Source: Thalassobius sp002708925
Lineage (GTDB): Bacteria; Pseudomonadota; Alphaproteobacteria; Rhodobacterales; Rhodobacteraceae
Assembly (NCBI RefSeq): GCF_049803795.1
Contig: NZ_JBNAGJ010000003.1
Span: 248,001 to 312,000, forward strand
Length of the DNA: 64,000 nt
Direction of reading: 5' to 3'
The position numbers and the translations under genes were made by a program. This document shows, piece after piece, positions 24,282 to 32,824 of the stretch. How positions within the stretch are numbered: the stretch's first letter is position 1; every line of letters starts with the position of its first letter. The notes beneath the pieces are model-generated. The model searched no databases and had not been told where the DNA came from. It saw only the letters and a list, made by a program, of their open reading frames with translations.

Positions 24282-27200
24282 TTATTCGATTTCGACCAGC
24301 AGGTCTTTGGCGTCGATCTGTGCGCCTGGGGTGACGTGCAATGCTTTGATCGTGCCGCTGGTTTCGGCGTGGATGCCGGTTTCCATTTTCATCGCTTCGA
24401 TGGTCAGCAGCATGTCGCCCTCGGCGACCTGTTGGCCCTGTGCGACCGCGACCGAGGCCACAACGCCGGGCATCGGCGCGCCGACATGGGCGGGATTGTC
24501 CGGGTCGGCCTTGGGGCGGGTGGCGGTGGTGGCTTTGATCAGGCGGTTGGGCACGCGGATCACGCGGGGCTGACCGTTGAGTTCAAAGAACACCTTCACT
24601 TCGCCGTTTTCGTCGGTTTCGCCGATGGCTTGCAGACGGATTTCCAGGGTCTTGCCGGGGTCGATCTCGGCCTCGATCTCTTCGCTGGGTTCCATCCCAT
24701 AGAAGAACGTCCGTGTGGGCAGCGTCCGCACCGGGCCATAGGTCTTGTGCCGGCCCATGTAATCCAGGAACACCTTGGGATACATCAGATAGCCGTTCAG
24801 ATCCTCGCCGTCGATGGCCATCCCGTCCAGCTCGGCGCTGAGTTTTGCGCGTTCCTCTTCCAGATCGACAGGGGGCAGGTGCGCACCGGGGCGAGAGGTG
24901 TTAGGCGCGTCGCCCTTCAGCACCTTGGCCACGATCGCCGGGGGGAACCCGCCCGGAGGCTGCCCCAGATTGCCGCGCATCATATCCACCACAGAATCGG
25001 GGAAGGCCACGTCTTTCTGCGGGTTTTCCACATCCTCGCGGGTCAGGTTCTGGCTGACCATCATCAGGGCCATGTCACCCACCACCTTGGATGAGGGCGT
25101 GACCTTCACGATATCGCCGAACATCTGGTTCACGTCGGCATAGGTGCGGGCGACCTCGGGCCAGCGATCCTCCAGCCCCAGAGAGCGGGCCTGCGCCTTG
25201 AGGTTGGTGAACTGCCCGCCGGGCATTTCGTGCAGGTACACCTCGGAGGCGGGGGCGGCCAGGCCGGATTCGAACGCCACGTATTGCGCGCGCACCTGTT
25301 CCCAATAGTCGCTGATTTCACGCACGCGGGCGATATCCAGCCCGGTGTCGCGATCCGTGTGGGCCAGGGCCTCGACGATCGAGCCCAGACAGGCCTGGGA
25401 CGTGCCGCCACTAAAGGCATCCATCGCCGCATCGGCCGCGTCCACGCCCGCATCCGCAGCGGCCAGGATGGTGGCACCGGCGATGCCGCTGGTGTCATGG
25501 GTGTGGAAATGGACGGGGATCGACAGCTCGTCCTTCAGCGCCTTGACCAGCACGCGGGCGGCGGCGGGTTTCAGCAGGCCGGCCATGTCCTTGAGCCCCA
25601 GAACATGAGCGCCGGCGGCCTCCAGTTCCTTGGCCATGCCGACATAGTATTTCAGGTCATATTTGGCGCGGTCCGGGTTCAGAATGTCGCCGGTGTAGCA
25701 GATCGTGCCCTCGCAGATCTTGCCGCTTTCCACCACCGCATCCATGGCGACGCGCATGTTTTCCACCCAGTTCAGGCTGTCAAAGACGCGGAACACATCG
25801 ACGCCCGTGTCCGCCGCCTGGCGGACGAATTCGCGCACCACATTGTCGGGATAGTTGGTATAGCCGACGCCGTTCGAGGCCCGCAGCAGCATCTGCGTCA
25901 GCACATTGGGCATGGCCGCGCGCAGGTCGCGCAGGCGCTGCCAGGGGCATTCCTGCAAGAAGCGATACGCCACATCGAACGTCGCCCCCCCCCAGCATTC
26001 CACGCTGAACAGACCGGCCAGGTTGGCGGCATAGGCGGGCGCGACCTTGATCATGTCGATCGAGCGCATCCGCGTGGCCAGCAGGCTTTGGTGCCCGTCG
26101 CGCATGGTGGTGTCGGTCAGCAGCAGCTGTTTCTGATCCAGCATCCAGTCGGCCACGGCCTTGGCGCCCTTTTCCTCAAGCAGGGTGCGGGTGCCAGCCG
26201 TCGGTGCGCCGATTTTGGCGGGCGGTTTGGGCAGTTTGGCGGCTTCGGGCTTGGCGCGGCCTTGGGTTTCGGGGTGGCCGTTCACGGTGATGTCCGCGAT
26301 ATAGGTCAGCACCTTGGTGCCGCGGTCCTTGCGCTTGGCAAAGTCAAACAGGCCGGGCGTTTCATCAATGAATTTGGTGGTGTATTCATTCGACAGAAAG
26401 ATCGGATGTTTCAGCAGGTTTTCCACAAAAGCGATGTTGGTGGAAACGCCCCGGATGCGGAATTCGCGCAGGGCCCGGTCCATCCGGGCAATCGCCGCCT
26501 CGGGCGTTTGGGCGTGGGCCGTCACCTTGACCAGCAGGCTGTCGTAATACCGCGTGATCACGCCCCCCGCATAGGCGGTGCCGCCGTCCAGACGAATGCC
26601 CATCCCGGTGGCCGAGCGATAGGCCGTCAGGCGGCCATAGTCGGGGATGAAGTTGTTTTGCGGGTCTTCGGTGGTGATCCGGGTTTGCAGCGCGTGGCCG
26701 TTCAGGCGGATTTCCGACTGGTCGGTCTTGCCGGTGGCCTCGGCCAGGGTTTTGCCCTCGGCGATCTTGATCTGAGCCTGAACGATGTCGATGCCGGTCA
26801 CTTCCTCGGTGACGGTGTGTTCCACCTGCACGCGCGGGTTCACCTCGATGAAGTAGAATTTGCCGCTGTCCATATCCATCAGGAATTCGACCGTGCCCGC
26901 GCATTCGTAATTCACATGGGCGCAGATGCGGCGGCCCAATTCGCAGATTTCCTCGCGCTGCTGTTGGGTCAGATAGGGCGCGGGCGCGCGCTCCACGACC
27001 TTCTGATTGCGCCGCTGGACCGAGCAATCGCGTTCCCACAGGTGATAGATTTCCCCGTGCTGGTCGCCCAGAATCTGCACCTCGACGTGGCGGGCGCGGG
27101 TGATCATCTTTTCCAGATAGCCCTCGCCATTGCCAAAGGCGGCCTCGGCCTCGCGGCGGCCTTCCAGCACTTTTTCTTCCAGCTCGTCGGGGCCATGAAT

Positions 27201-27719
27201 GGGGCGCATCCCGCGCCCGCCGCCGCCCCAGCTGGCCTTGAGCATTAGGGGATAGCCAATTTCCGCGGCCTCGGCCCGGATCGCGTCCATGTCATCGCCC
27301 AGAACCTCGGTCGCGGGGATCACCGGCACATCGGCCGCAATCGCCACTTTGCGCGCGCTGGCCTTGTCGCCCAGGGCGCGCATGGTTTCTGCCTTCGGCC
27401 CGATGAAAGTGATGCCGTTCGCCGCACAAGCATCTACGAATTCAGGGTTTTCCGACAGCAGGCCATAGCCCGGATGGATCGCATCCGCGCCGGATTCGCG
27501 GGCCACGCGAATGATCTCGGGGATGCTCAGATAGGCGGCCACAGGCCCCAGCCCCTCGCCAATCCGGTAGGCCTCATCCGCTTTGAAACGGTGCAGGCCC
27601 AGCTTGTCTTCCTCGGCATAAACCGCGACGGTTTTCTTGCCCAGTTCGTTGGCGGCGCGCATCACGCGGATCGCAATCTCACCCCGGTTCGCGATCAGAA
27701 TCTTGTTAAATGATGGCAT
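24282..27719 (-). CDS. pyc: Pyruvate carboxylase
   Basis: A 1,145-aa single-chain biotin enzyme making oxaloacetate from pyruvate and bicarbonate with ATP. The ATG at 27719 (MPSFNKILIANRGEIAIRVM) is preceded by AGAGGGAG; a longer frame begins at 27749. Biotin carboxylase (about 1-450) has the GGGGRGMR ATP loop. The carboxyltransferase (about 530-800) begins at TDTTMRDGHQSLLATRMR. The biotin lysine is in EAMKMETG near the C-terminus. This anaplerotic step fits a heterotroph. The gene is monocistronic with its own terminator. Confidence 0.97.
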   Translation of the reverse strand: MPSFNKILIANRGEIAIRVMRAANELGKKTVAVYAEEDKLGLHRFKADEAYRIGEGLGPVAAYLSIPEIIRVARESGADAIHPGYGLLSENPEFVDACAANGITFIGPKAETMRALGDKASARKVAIAADVPVIPATEVLGDDMDAIRAEAAEIGYPLMLKASWGGGGRGMRPIHGPDELEEKVLEGRREAEAAFGNGEGYLEKMITRARHVEVQILGDQHGEIYHLWERDCSVQRRNQKVVERAPAPYLTQQQREEICELGRRICAHVNYECAGTVEFLMDMDSGKFYFIEVNPRVQVEHTVTEEVTGIDIVQAQIKIAEGKTLAEATGKTDQSEIRLNGHALQTRITTEDPQNNFIPDYGRLTAYRSATGMGIRLDGGTAYAGGVITRYYDSLLVKVTAHAQTPEAAIARMDRALREFRIRGVSTNIAFVENLLKHPIFLSNEYTTKFIDETPGLFDFAKRKDRGTKVLTYIADITVNGHPETQGRAKPEAAKLPKPPAKIGAPTAGTRTLLEEKGAKAVADWMLDQKQLLLTDTTMRDGHQSLLATRMRSIDMIKVAPAYAANLAGLFSVECWGGATFDVAYRFLQECPWQRLRDLRAAMPNVLTQMLLRASNGVGYTNYPDNVVREFVRQAADTGVDVFRVFDSLNWVENMRVAMDAVVESGKICEGTICYTGDILNPDRAKYDLKYYVGMAKELEAAGAHVLGLKDMAGLLKPAAARVLVKALKDELSIPVHFHTHDTSGIAGATILAAADAGVDAADAAMDAFSGGTSQACLGSIVEALAHTDRDTGLDIARVREISDYWEQVRAQYVAFESGLAAPASEVYLHEMPGGQFTNLKAQARSLGLEDRWPEVARTYADVNQMFGDIVKVTPSSKVVGDMALMMVSQNLTREDVENPQKDVAFPDSVVDMMRGNLGQPPGGFPPAIVAKVLKGDAPNTSRPGAHLPPVDLEEERAKLSAELDGMAIDGEDLNGYLMYPKVFLDYMGRHKTYGPVRTLPTRTFFYGMEPSEEIEAEIDPGKTLEIRLQAIGETDENGEVKVFFELNGQPRVIRVPNRLIKATTATRPKADPDNPAHVGAPMPGVVASVAVAQGQQVAEGDMLLTIEAMKMETGIHAETSGTIKALHVTPGAQIDAKDLLVEIE

Positions 27720-27930
27720 GTCGCAGCTCCCTCTTTCGTTCAGTCCCATCCCTCGGGCGCATTGCTAACGGCCTGTCGCCGGGCGGCGCAATACCCACTC
27801 GCACGGAGTTTGTAAGATTCTTGTAACATTTTGCGACGGTTTGTTGCGCCGGTTTTTGTGATCTCCCCAAGATTGCCCCGCCGGGCGATCCGTGGCACAC
27901 AAAGGATATAGCAAATATGAAATGTGACAG

Positions 27931-28395
27931 ATGATCGACCGCCGTACCCTGATCGCCGCAACCGGGGCCGCCTTGGCCCTGCCGGCCGCCGCCCTGGCCA
28001 GCGCCGGCACCATCAGCGCCCAAGAGGCCAACACCCGGATGCAGGCGGGTGAGCTGATCCTGATCGACGTGCGCACCCCGCCCGAATGGCAACAGACCGG
28101 CGTGGCGCAGGGCGCGTGGATGCTGGATATGACGCATCGCAATTTCGGTGGCTGGCTGATGGCCGCGCTGGAACGGAACCCCAACCGCCAGATCGCCATC
28201 ATCTGCCGCACCGGCAACCGCACGGGCAGATTGATCGAAGTTCTGAAGGAAAACGGGATCGAGGGCGTTCTGGACGTTACCGAAGGCATGGTGGGCGGCC
28301 CGCGTGGCACCGGCTGGATTCCAGCGGGTCTGCCAGTTGTTTCTGCGCAACAGGCCTTTGAGGCAATGCCCAAGGATCTGACGGCCGCAAACTAG
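27931..28395 (+). CDS. Exported rhodanese-like protein
   Basis: A 154-aa protein with an N-terminal Tat-like signal (DRRTLIAATGAALALPAAALA) and a rhodanese domain. LIDVRTPPEWQQTGV opens it; the active-site loop ICRTGNRTG has Cys92. It is probably a periplasmic sulfur carrier or thiol enzyme. Divergent from pyc over a 211-bp intergenic region with no further gene. Its stop lies in a 12-base duplicated element. Confidence 0.88.
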   Translation: MIDRRTLIAATGAALALPAAALASAGTISAQEANTRMQAGELILIDVRTPPEWQQTGVAQGAWMLDMTHRNFGGWLMAALERNPNRQIAIICRTGNRTGRLIEVLKENGIEGVLDVTEGMVGGPRGTGWIPAGLPVVSAQQAFEAMPKDLTAAN

Positions 28396-28412
28396 GGCGC
28401 GCAAACTAGGGC
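28387..28412. repeat. Duplicated GCAAACTAGGGC carrying both stop codons
   Basis: GCAAACTAGGGC occurs at 28387-28398 and 28401-28412. The first supplies the TAG of the rhodanese (+), the second the TAG of the convergent dehydrogenase (-), because CTAG reads as a stop on both strands. Confidence 0.75.
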
Positions 28413-29539
28413 ATCAGGCGTCCGGGCAGATCGGACAGGCGGCGTGCGCCCAGCTGCCCCATATTGGCCAGCAAATCCTTGCGCAGCATGTCCACCAGAT
28501 GCGCGGGGCCACGCGCGCCTAGGGCGCCCAGGGCGAAATGCCAGGCCCGCCCCATCATCACGAAATCCGCCCCCAGCGCGATGGCGCGCAGCATGTCCAG
28601 CCCGCCCTCGATCCCGCTGTCGAAAATCACCGGCAGGGTGGTCGCGGCACGGATCGCCGGCAGGGCCTCGATGCTGGCGGGTGCGGCGTCGAATTGCCGG
28701 CCTGCGTGGTTGCTGACCCAGATCGCATCGACGCCGGCGGCCTCCAGCGCGGGCACATCGCGCGCATCCAGCACGCCCTTGACGATCAGCGGTCCGTCCC
28801 AGCCGTCACGCAGCGCGCGCAGATAGTCCCAATCGGGCGAGGTGCGCAGCAGATAGCCCACGTGCTCGGTTGAGCTGAGCCCCGTCACCGCATCCGCATA
28901 GCTGTCAATCAGCCGCATCCGAGGCATCCCCAGCCGCGCCGTCCCCATCGCCCAGGCCGGGCAGCGCGCCACCTGAGCCAGTAGCCGGGGCGTCAGCTTA
29001 GGCGGGCTGGTCAGGCCGGATCTGGTCTGACGCTCGCGCCGGCTGGCCACCGGCACATCCACCGTCAGCACCAACGCATGAAACCCGGCATCGCGGGCGC
29101 GTTTCAGCATATCCGCCCGAATCTCCGGATCGCGCGGCGGGTAGATCTGAAACCAGCCATTGCCATCCAGACAATCGGCCAGATTCTCGGGCGTGCGGCT
29201 GGCCACGGTGGACAGCCCATAGGGGATGGCGCTGCGCGTTGCCTGGGCCGCCAGAAGGCGCTCGGCATTGGGCCAGAACAGCCCCGACATGCCTACCGGG
29301 CTGACGCCAAAGGGCAGCGGATAGCGCCGCTCGAACAGATCCACCGACAGATCCGGCGTGATTTCCCCGTGCAGGATCGAGGGCATCAGCGTTACCTCAT
29401 CCAGCTTGGTCCGGTTGCGCGTCTGCGTGACCTCGGCCCCGGTGGCGCTGTCCAGATATTCGAAAACGAACCAGGGAATGCGCCGCCGGGCGCGGGCCTT
29501 CAGATCACTGATCGCGGGGAATTTTCGATGCAAATCCAT
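28406..29539 (-). CDS. FMN-dependent alpha-hydroxy-acid (L-lactate) dehydrogenase
   Basis: A 377-aa (S)-2-hydroxy-acid oxidase family flavoprotein. Visible features are WFVFEYLDSATG at the N-terminus, FGVSPVGMSGLFWP (FMN), and the catalytic VSNHAGRQFDAAPASIEALP (His/Arg). DSGIEGGLDMLRAIALGADFVMMGR is the phosphate site. The start is set at ATG 29539 (MDLHRKFPAI), matching relatives. A GTG at 29608 would add 23 residues but overlaps the SOS box of uvrD. Likely L-lactate dehydrogenase (LldD-like); substrate not proven. Confidence 0.9.
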   Translation of the reverse strand: MDLHRKFPAISDLKARARRRIPWFVFEYLDSATGAEVTQTRNRTKLDEVTLMPSILHGEITPDLSVDLFERRYPLPFGVSPVGMSGLFWPNAERLLAAQATRSAIPYGLSTVASRTPENLADCLDGNGWFQIYPPRDPEIRADMLKRARDAGFHALVLTVDVPVASRRERQTRSGLTSPPKLTPRLLAQVARCPAWAMGTARLGMPRMRLIDSYADAVTGLSSTEHVGYLLRTSPDWDYLRALRDGWDGPLIVKGVLDARDVPALEAAGVDAIWVSNHAGRQFDAAPASIEALPAIRAATTLPVIFDSGIEGGLDMLRAIALGADFVMMGRAWHFALGALGARGPAHLVDMLRKDLLANMGQLGARRLSDLPGRLMP

Positions 29540-29602
29540 GGGCGCATTAGCCGCCGGAATTGCGAACTTGTCCAGTGCTGGCCGCGATTTCCGAAAAGTC
29601 GT

Positions 29603-29617
29603 GAACACAAGGTGAAC
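29603..29617 (+). promoter_or_regulatory. LexA (SOS) box of the UvrD-type helicase
   Basis: GAAC-ACAAGGT-GAAC is the exact reverse-orientation form of the alphaproteobacterial SOS box. It lies 42 bases before the helicase ATG and in the divergent promoter region with the hydroxy-acid dehydrogenase. Together with the mmcB box, it marks an SOS regulon member. Confidence 0.82.
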
Positions 29618-29658
29618 ACCCCTTTCCCTCTTTCGCGCTTGCCGCTAGATTGCCGCGC

Positions 29659-32058
29659 ATGAGCCAGTCTGACATCCCCACTCCTAAGCTTTCTCTTTCC
29701 GCGCAGGCGCTGGCGCAGCGGCCGATGCCCTATCTGGACGAGCTGAACGCCGCACAGCGCGCCGCCGTTGAGGCGCTGGACGGCCCCGTTCTGATGCTGG
29801 CGGGCGCTGGCACCGGCAAGACCAAGGCGCTGACCACGCGGATCGTGCATCTGCTGAATACGGGGCGGGCGCAGCCCAATGAAATCCTGTCCGTCACCTT
29901 TACCAACAAGGCCGCGCGCGAAATGAAGGATCGGGTGGGCCGGATGCTGGGCCACGCGGTCGAGGGAATGCCCTGGATGGGCACTTTCCATTCCATCTGC
30001 GTGAAACTGCTGCGCCGCCATGCCGAATTGGTGGGGCTGAAATCGAATTTCACCATTCTGGACACGGATGATCAGGTGCGGCTGCTTAAACAGTTGATTG
30101 CAGCCAATCATATTGATGAAAAACGCTGGCCCGCGCGGCAATTGGCCTCGATCATCGACAATTGGAAAAACCGGGCCTGGACCCCGGCGCAGGTGCCGGC
30201 CTCGGATGCGGGGCATTTCAACAATCGCGGCACCGAGCTGTACGATCAATATCAGACCCGCCTGCGCGAGCTGAACGCGGTGGATTTCGGCGATCTGCTG
30301 CTGCATATGGTCACGATTTTCCAAAAACATGACGACATTCTAGAGCGTTACCGCCGCTGGTTCCGCTACATCTTGGTGGACGAATACCAGGATACGAACG
30401 TGGCCCAGTACCTGTGGCTGCGGCTGCTGGCGGGCGGGCATAAAAACATCTGCTGCGTGGGCGATGACGATCAGTCCATCTATGGCTGGCGCGGCGCCGA
30501 GGTGGGCAATATCCTGCGGTTTGAAAAGGATTTTCCCGGCGCCGAGGTGATCCGGCTGGAGCAGAATTATCGCTCGACCCCGCATATTCTGGCCGCCGCG
30601 TCCAACGTGATCAAGGGCAACGAGGGGCGGCTGGGCAAAACGCTCTGGACAGAAGCGGAAGAGGGCGAAAAGGTCCGCCTGATCGGCTTGTGGGATGGCG
30701 AGGCCGAGGCGATCTGGGTGGGCGAAGAAATTGAGGCCCTGCAACGCGGCACCCGCGGATTGCGGCCCTATGGTCTGGATCAGATGGCCATTCTGGTGCG
30801 CGCCTCGCATCAGATGCGCGCGTTCGAGGACCGTTTCCTGACCATCGGGCTGCCTTACCGGGTGATCGGCGGGCCGCGTTTCTATGAGCGGATGGAGATT
30901 CGCGATGCCATGGCCTATTTCCGGGTCGTGACCTCGCCCAGTGACGATCTGGCGTTCGAGCGGATCGTGAACACCCCCAAACGCGGGCTGGGCGACAAGG
31001 CGCAGCAGACCATTCAGGCCCTCGCGCGCGCCAATGGCGTGCCCCTGCTGGAAGGCGCGCGGCTGGCGCTGGCTGAGGGGGTAATCAAGGGCAAAGGCGG
31101 CGCGAATCTGCGCCGGCTGGTCGATGAGCTGGCCCGCTGGAACGCGATGACGCGCGGCCCTGTTGTGGCTTATCAGGACGCGGACGATGACGTGCTGGAC
31201 GAGGGCGCGCAATACGGCGAACCTGAGGTCTCGCATGTGGAACTGGCGCAGATCATTCTGGACGAATCCGGCTATACCGCCATGTGGCAGAATGACAAAA
31301 CACCCGAGGCGCCGGGCCGTCTGGAAAACCTCAAGGAACTGGTCAAGGCCTTAGAGCAGTTCGAGAATCTGCAAGGCTTCCTGGAACACGTCAGCCTGAT
31401 CATGGACAATGAACAGGGCGATGATGGCGAAAAGGTCAGCATCATGACCCTGCACGCGGCCAAGGGGCTGGAATTCCCCGCAGTGTTCCTGCCCGGATGG
31501 GAGGATGGGCTGTTTCCGTCCCAACGCAGCATGGATGAATCCGGTCTCAAGGGCCTGGAGGAAGAGCGCCGCCTGGCCTATGTGGGCATCACCCGCGCCG
31601 AGGAAATCTGCACGATTTCCTTCACGGGGAACCGGCGGGTGTTCGGGCAGTGGCAATCGCAGATGCCCTCGCGGTTTATTGACGAATTGCCCGAAGATCA
31701 CGTGGATGTGCTGACCCCGCCGGGGCTCTATGGGGGCGGGTACGGTGCGGCGCAGCCCTCGGGTGTTCGTTCCGGGGTGGAAGAGCGGGCCGCGCGGGCC
31801 GATGCCTATAATTCGCCCGGCTGGCAGAGAATGCAGGCGCGGGCGAACGCGCGCCCTGTCAGTCAGCCGCGCTCTGCGGTGATCGAGGCGACGGCCACCA
31901 GCAGCTTTGCGCTGGGAGATCGGGTGTTCCATCAGAAATTCGGCTATGGCGCGGTGATCGGCATCGAAGGCGACAAGCTGGAGATTGCCTTTGAAAAAGC
32001 GGGCCCCAAAAAGGTGGTGGCGCGCTATCTGTCCGGGGCGGACGATATACCGTTCTGA
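29659..32058 (+). CDS. uvrD: UvrD/PcrA-family ATP-dependent DNA helicase
   Basis: A 799-aa superfamily 1A helicase. The ATG at 29659 (MSQSDIPTP) is preferred to a TTG nine bases upstream. Walker A is AGAGTGKTKALTTRI. Motif II/III appear as DEYQDTN and GDDDQSIYGWRGA, motif IV as LEQNYRS, and motif VI as VGITRAEE. The C-terminal region after about 740 (LGDRVFHQKFGYGAVIGIEG) is the PcrA-type Tudor-like domain that binds RNA polymerase. It works in nucleotide excision and mismatch repair and displacement of RecA. A perfect SOS box precedes it. Confidence 0.95.
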   Translation: MSQSDIPTPKLSLSAQALAQRPMPYLDELNAAQRAAVEALDGPVLMLAGAGTGKTKALTTRIVHLLNTGRAQPNEILSVTFTNKAAREMKDRVGRMLGHAVEGMPWMGTFHSICVKLLRRHAELVGLKSNFTILDTDDQVRLLKQLIAANHIDEKRWPARQLASIIDNWKNRAWTPAQVPASDAGHFNNRGTELYDQYQTRLRELNAVDFGDLLLHMVTIFQKHDDILERYRRWFRYILVDEYQDTNVAQYLWLRLLAGGHKNICCVGDDDQSIYGWRGAEVGNILRFEKDFPGAEVIRLEQNYRSTPHILAAASNVIKGNEGRLGKTLWTEAEEGEKVRLIGLWDGEAEAIWVGEEIEALQRGTRGLRPYGLDQMAILVRASHQMRAFEDRFLTIGLPYRVIGGPRFYERMEIRDAMAYFRVVTSPSDDLAFERIVNTPKRGLGDKAQQTIQALARANGVPLLEGARLALAEGVIKGKGGANLRRLVDELARWNAMTRGPVVAYQDADDDVLDEGAQYGEPEVSHVELAQIILDESGYTAMWQNDKTPEAPGRLENLKELVKALEQFENLQGFLEHVSLIMDNEQGDDGEKVSIMTLHAAKGLEFPAVFLPGWEDGLFPSQRSMDESGLKGLEEERRLAYVGITRAEEICTISFTGNRRVFGQWQSQMPSRFIDELPEDHVDVLTPPGLYGGGYGAAQPSGVRSGVEERAARADAYNSPGWQRMQARANARPVSQPRSAVIEATATSSFALGDRVFHQKFGYGAVIGIEGDKLEIAFEKAGPKKVVARYLSGADDIPF

Positions 32059-32079
32059 GCCCGATCGGCGTGGCGCCTT

Positions 32080-32099
32080 GAGTATTTTTTCAGAAAGAA
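32080..32099 (+). repeat. GAGTATTT-N3-CAGAAAGAA motif, copy A
   Basis: GAGTATTT then TTT then CAGAAAGAA, 22 bases after the uvrD stop. Similar elements occur at 42476 and 49042, always on the plus strand within about 120 bases of a gene end. Role unknown. Confidence 0.6.
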
Positions 32100-32181
32100 G
32101 CGGAAGGGCGGGCGCTATTTCAGCGCGCGCATTTGTGCTGTCTGCGCGGCGCAGCTGTAATTGTGCGGGCGGAAAAGGAAA

Positions 32182-32259
32182 ACGGCGGTGCCCAGGGAGG
32201 AGGAGAGGGCACCGCCGTCTTTGTAACGGTCGATCCAGGGAGGAGGAGAGGATCGCCGT
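32182..32259 (-). ncRNA. CcsR/cuckoo-type anti-SD small RNA, unit 4 (promoter-distal)
   Basis: Two hairpins on the minus strand. One has an 11-bp perfect stem (32182-32192 with 32208-32218), the other 32226-32235 with 32251-32259 and one bulge. Both loops read CTCTCCTCCTCCCTG, exposing CCUCCUCCC. A TTTTCCTTTTCC stretch follows the distal hairpin on this strand and probably terminates the array transcript. In Rhodobacter sphaeroides such RNAs are cut from a DUF1127 co-transcript. Confidence 0.85.
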
Positions 32260-32274
32260 ATTCGGTGTCAAACT

Positions 32275-32355
32275 GCGGTGACCTTCAGGGAGGAGGAGAG
32301 AAGGCCACCGCGCTTGACAACGAAGGCACCCAGGGAGGAGGAGAGGGCCCTTCGT
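32275..32355 (-). ncRNA. CcsR/cuckoo-type anti-SD small RNA, unit 3
   Basis: The pair of hairpins is at 32275-32285/32301-32311 (one mismatch) and 32320-32330/32346-32355 (internal loop). Both have the identical 15-nt loop CTCTCCTCCTCCCTG. The long-plus-short hairpin order is the same as in the other units, though the stem sequences differ. Confidence 0.85.
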
Positions 32356-32368
32356 ATTCTGTTTAAGT

Positions 32369-32447
32369 GCGGCGATCCTCAGGGAGGAGGAGAGAGGATC
32401 GCCGCTCTTTGCTACGAACACCTCAGGGAGGAGGAGAGAGGTATTCG
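32369..32447 (-). ncRNA. CcsR/cuckoo-type anti-SD small RNA, unit 2
   Basis: The first hairpin is a perfect 11-bp stem, GCGGCGATCCT with AGGATCGCCGC (32369-32379, 32395-32405). The second is 32415-32423 with 32439-32447 and one mismatch. The loops are identical to those of the other units. Sequence-diverged but paired stems with an invariant loop point to selection on RNA structure. Confidence 0.86.
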
Positions 32448-32479
32448 CATCTGTCTGGGCCTTTGGACCCGAATTAGGT

Positions 32480-32550
32480 GCGGCGACATCAGGGAGGAGG
32501 AGAGATGTCACCGCTTTTCCAGAAATCCCAGGGAGGAGGAGAGGGATTTC
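32480..32550 (-). ncRNA. CcsR/cuckoo-type anti-SD small RNA, unit 1 (promoter-proximal)
   Basis: The hairpins are 32480-32489/32505-32514 (one mismatch) and 32522-32528/32544-32550 (7 bp). Both have the loop CTCTCCTCCTCCCTG. The proximal hairpin begins 12 bases after the DUF1127 stop, so this unit lies in the 3' UTR of that mRNA. A 32-base spacer separates it from unit 2. Confidence 0.85.
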
Positions 32551-32562
32551 CGAAGAGTATTC

Positions 32563-32781
32563 TTAATGCGCGTCCAGGACGTGCTCGTATGCCACCGAGC
32601 GGATCTGAGCGCGGCACAGGCCAAGGTCACGCAGTTCAGCGTCGCTTAGCGCGGCCAGTTCGTTCAGGGTCCGGCGGTAGGTTTTGTACCGGGCGAAACG
32701 CGCGCCCATCTTCTTTGTCAGGGCGGCGAAACGATCAGCGATGCCACCATTTTCGGTGCGGATGTCCGATGCGTATGCCAT
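32563..32781 (-). CDS. ccaF1: DUF1127 protein, CcaF1-like, heading the sRNA array
   Basis: A 72-aa basic protein. The start is ATG 32781 (MAYASDIRTENGG); the longer frame would read through the promoter. The C-terminal DUF1127 motif TYRRTLNELAALSDAELRDLGLCRAQI is clear. In Rhodobacter sphaeroides a DUF1127 protein (CcaF1) is co-transcribed with four CcsR RNAs and influences their maturation. The arrangement here is the same, with hairpins 12 bases after the stop. DUF1127 proteins bind RNA. A sigma-32-type promoter lies upstream. The symbol rests on synteny. Confidence 0.88.
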   Translation of the reverse strand: MAYASDIRTENGGIADRFAALTKKMGARFARYKTYRRTLNELAALSDAELRDLGLCRAQIRSVAYEHVLDAH

Positions 32782-32824
32782 TTTGATAACTTTCGTCTGT
32801 TCGCGTCTTGCTGTGTTGAGACTA

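Noticed and set aside
25230..27248. 672-aa open frame antisense to pyruvate carboxylase
   Set aside because: A GC-bias shadow of a conserved coding gene, with the low-complexity Gly/His/Arg/Gln composition typical of such frames.
32182..32550. CRISPR array (regularly repeated 15-mer with variable segments between)
   Set aside because: The variable segments are not independent spacers: each repeat is flanked by arms that pair with each other, spacing is irregular, and there are no cas genes. It fits CcsR-type hairpins.
32133..32649. Overlapping plus-strand ORFs encoding repeated QGGGE/REEE peptides
   Set aside because: They arise because the GGGAGGAGGAGAG loop is translated in several frames; no ribosome site or family match. 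The RNA-hairpin explanation on the minus strand is better.
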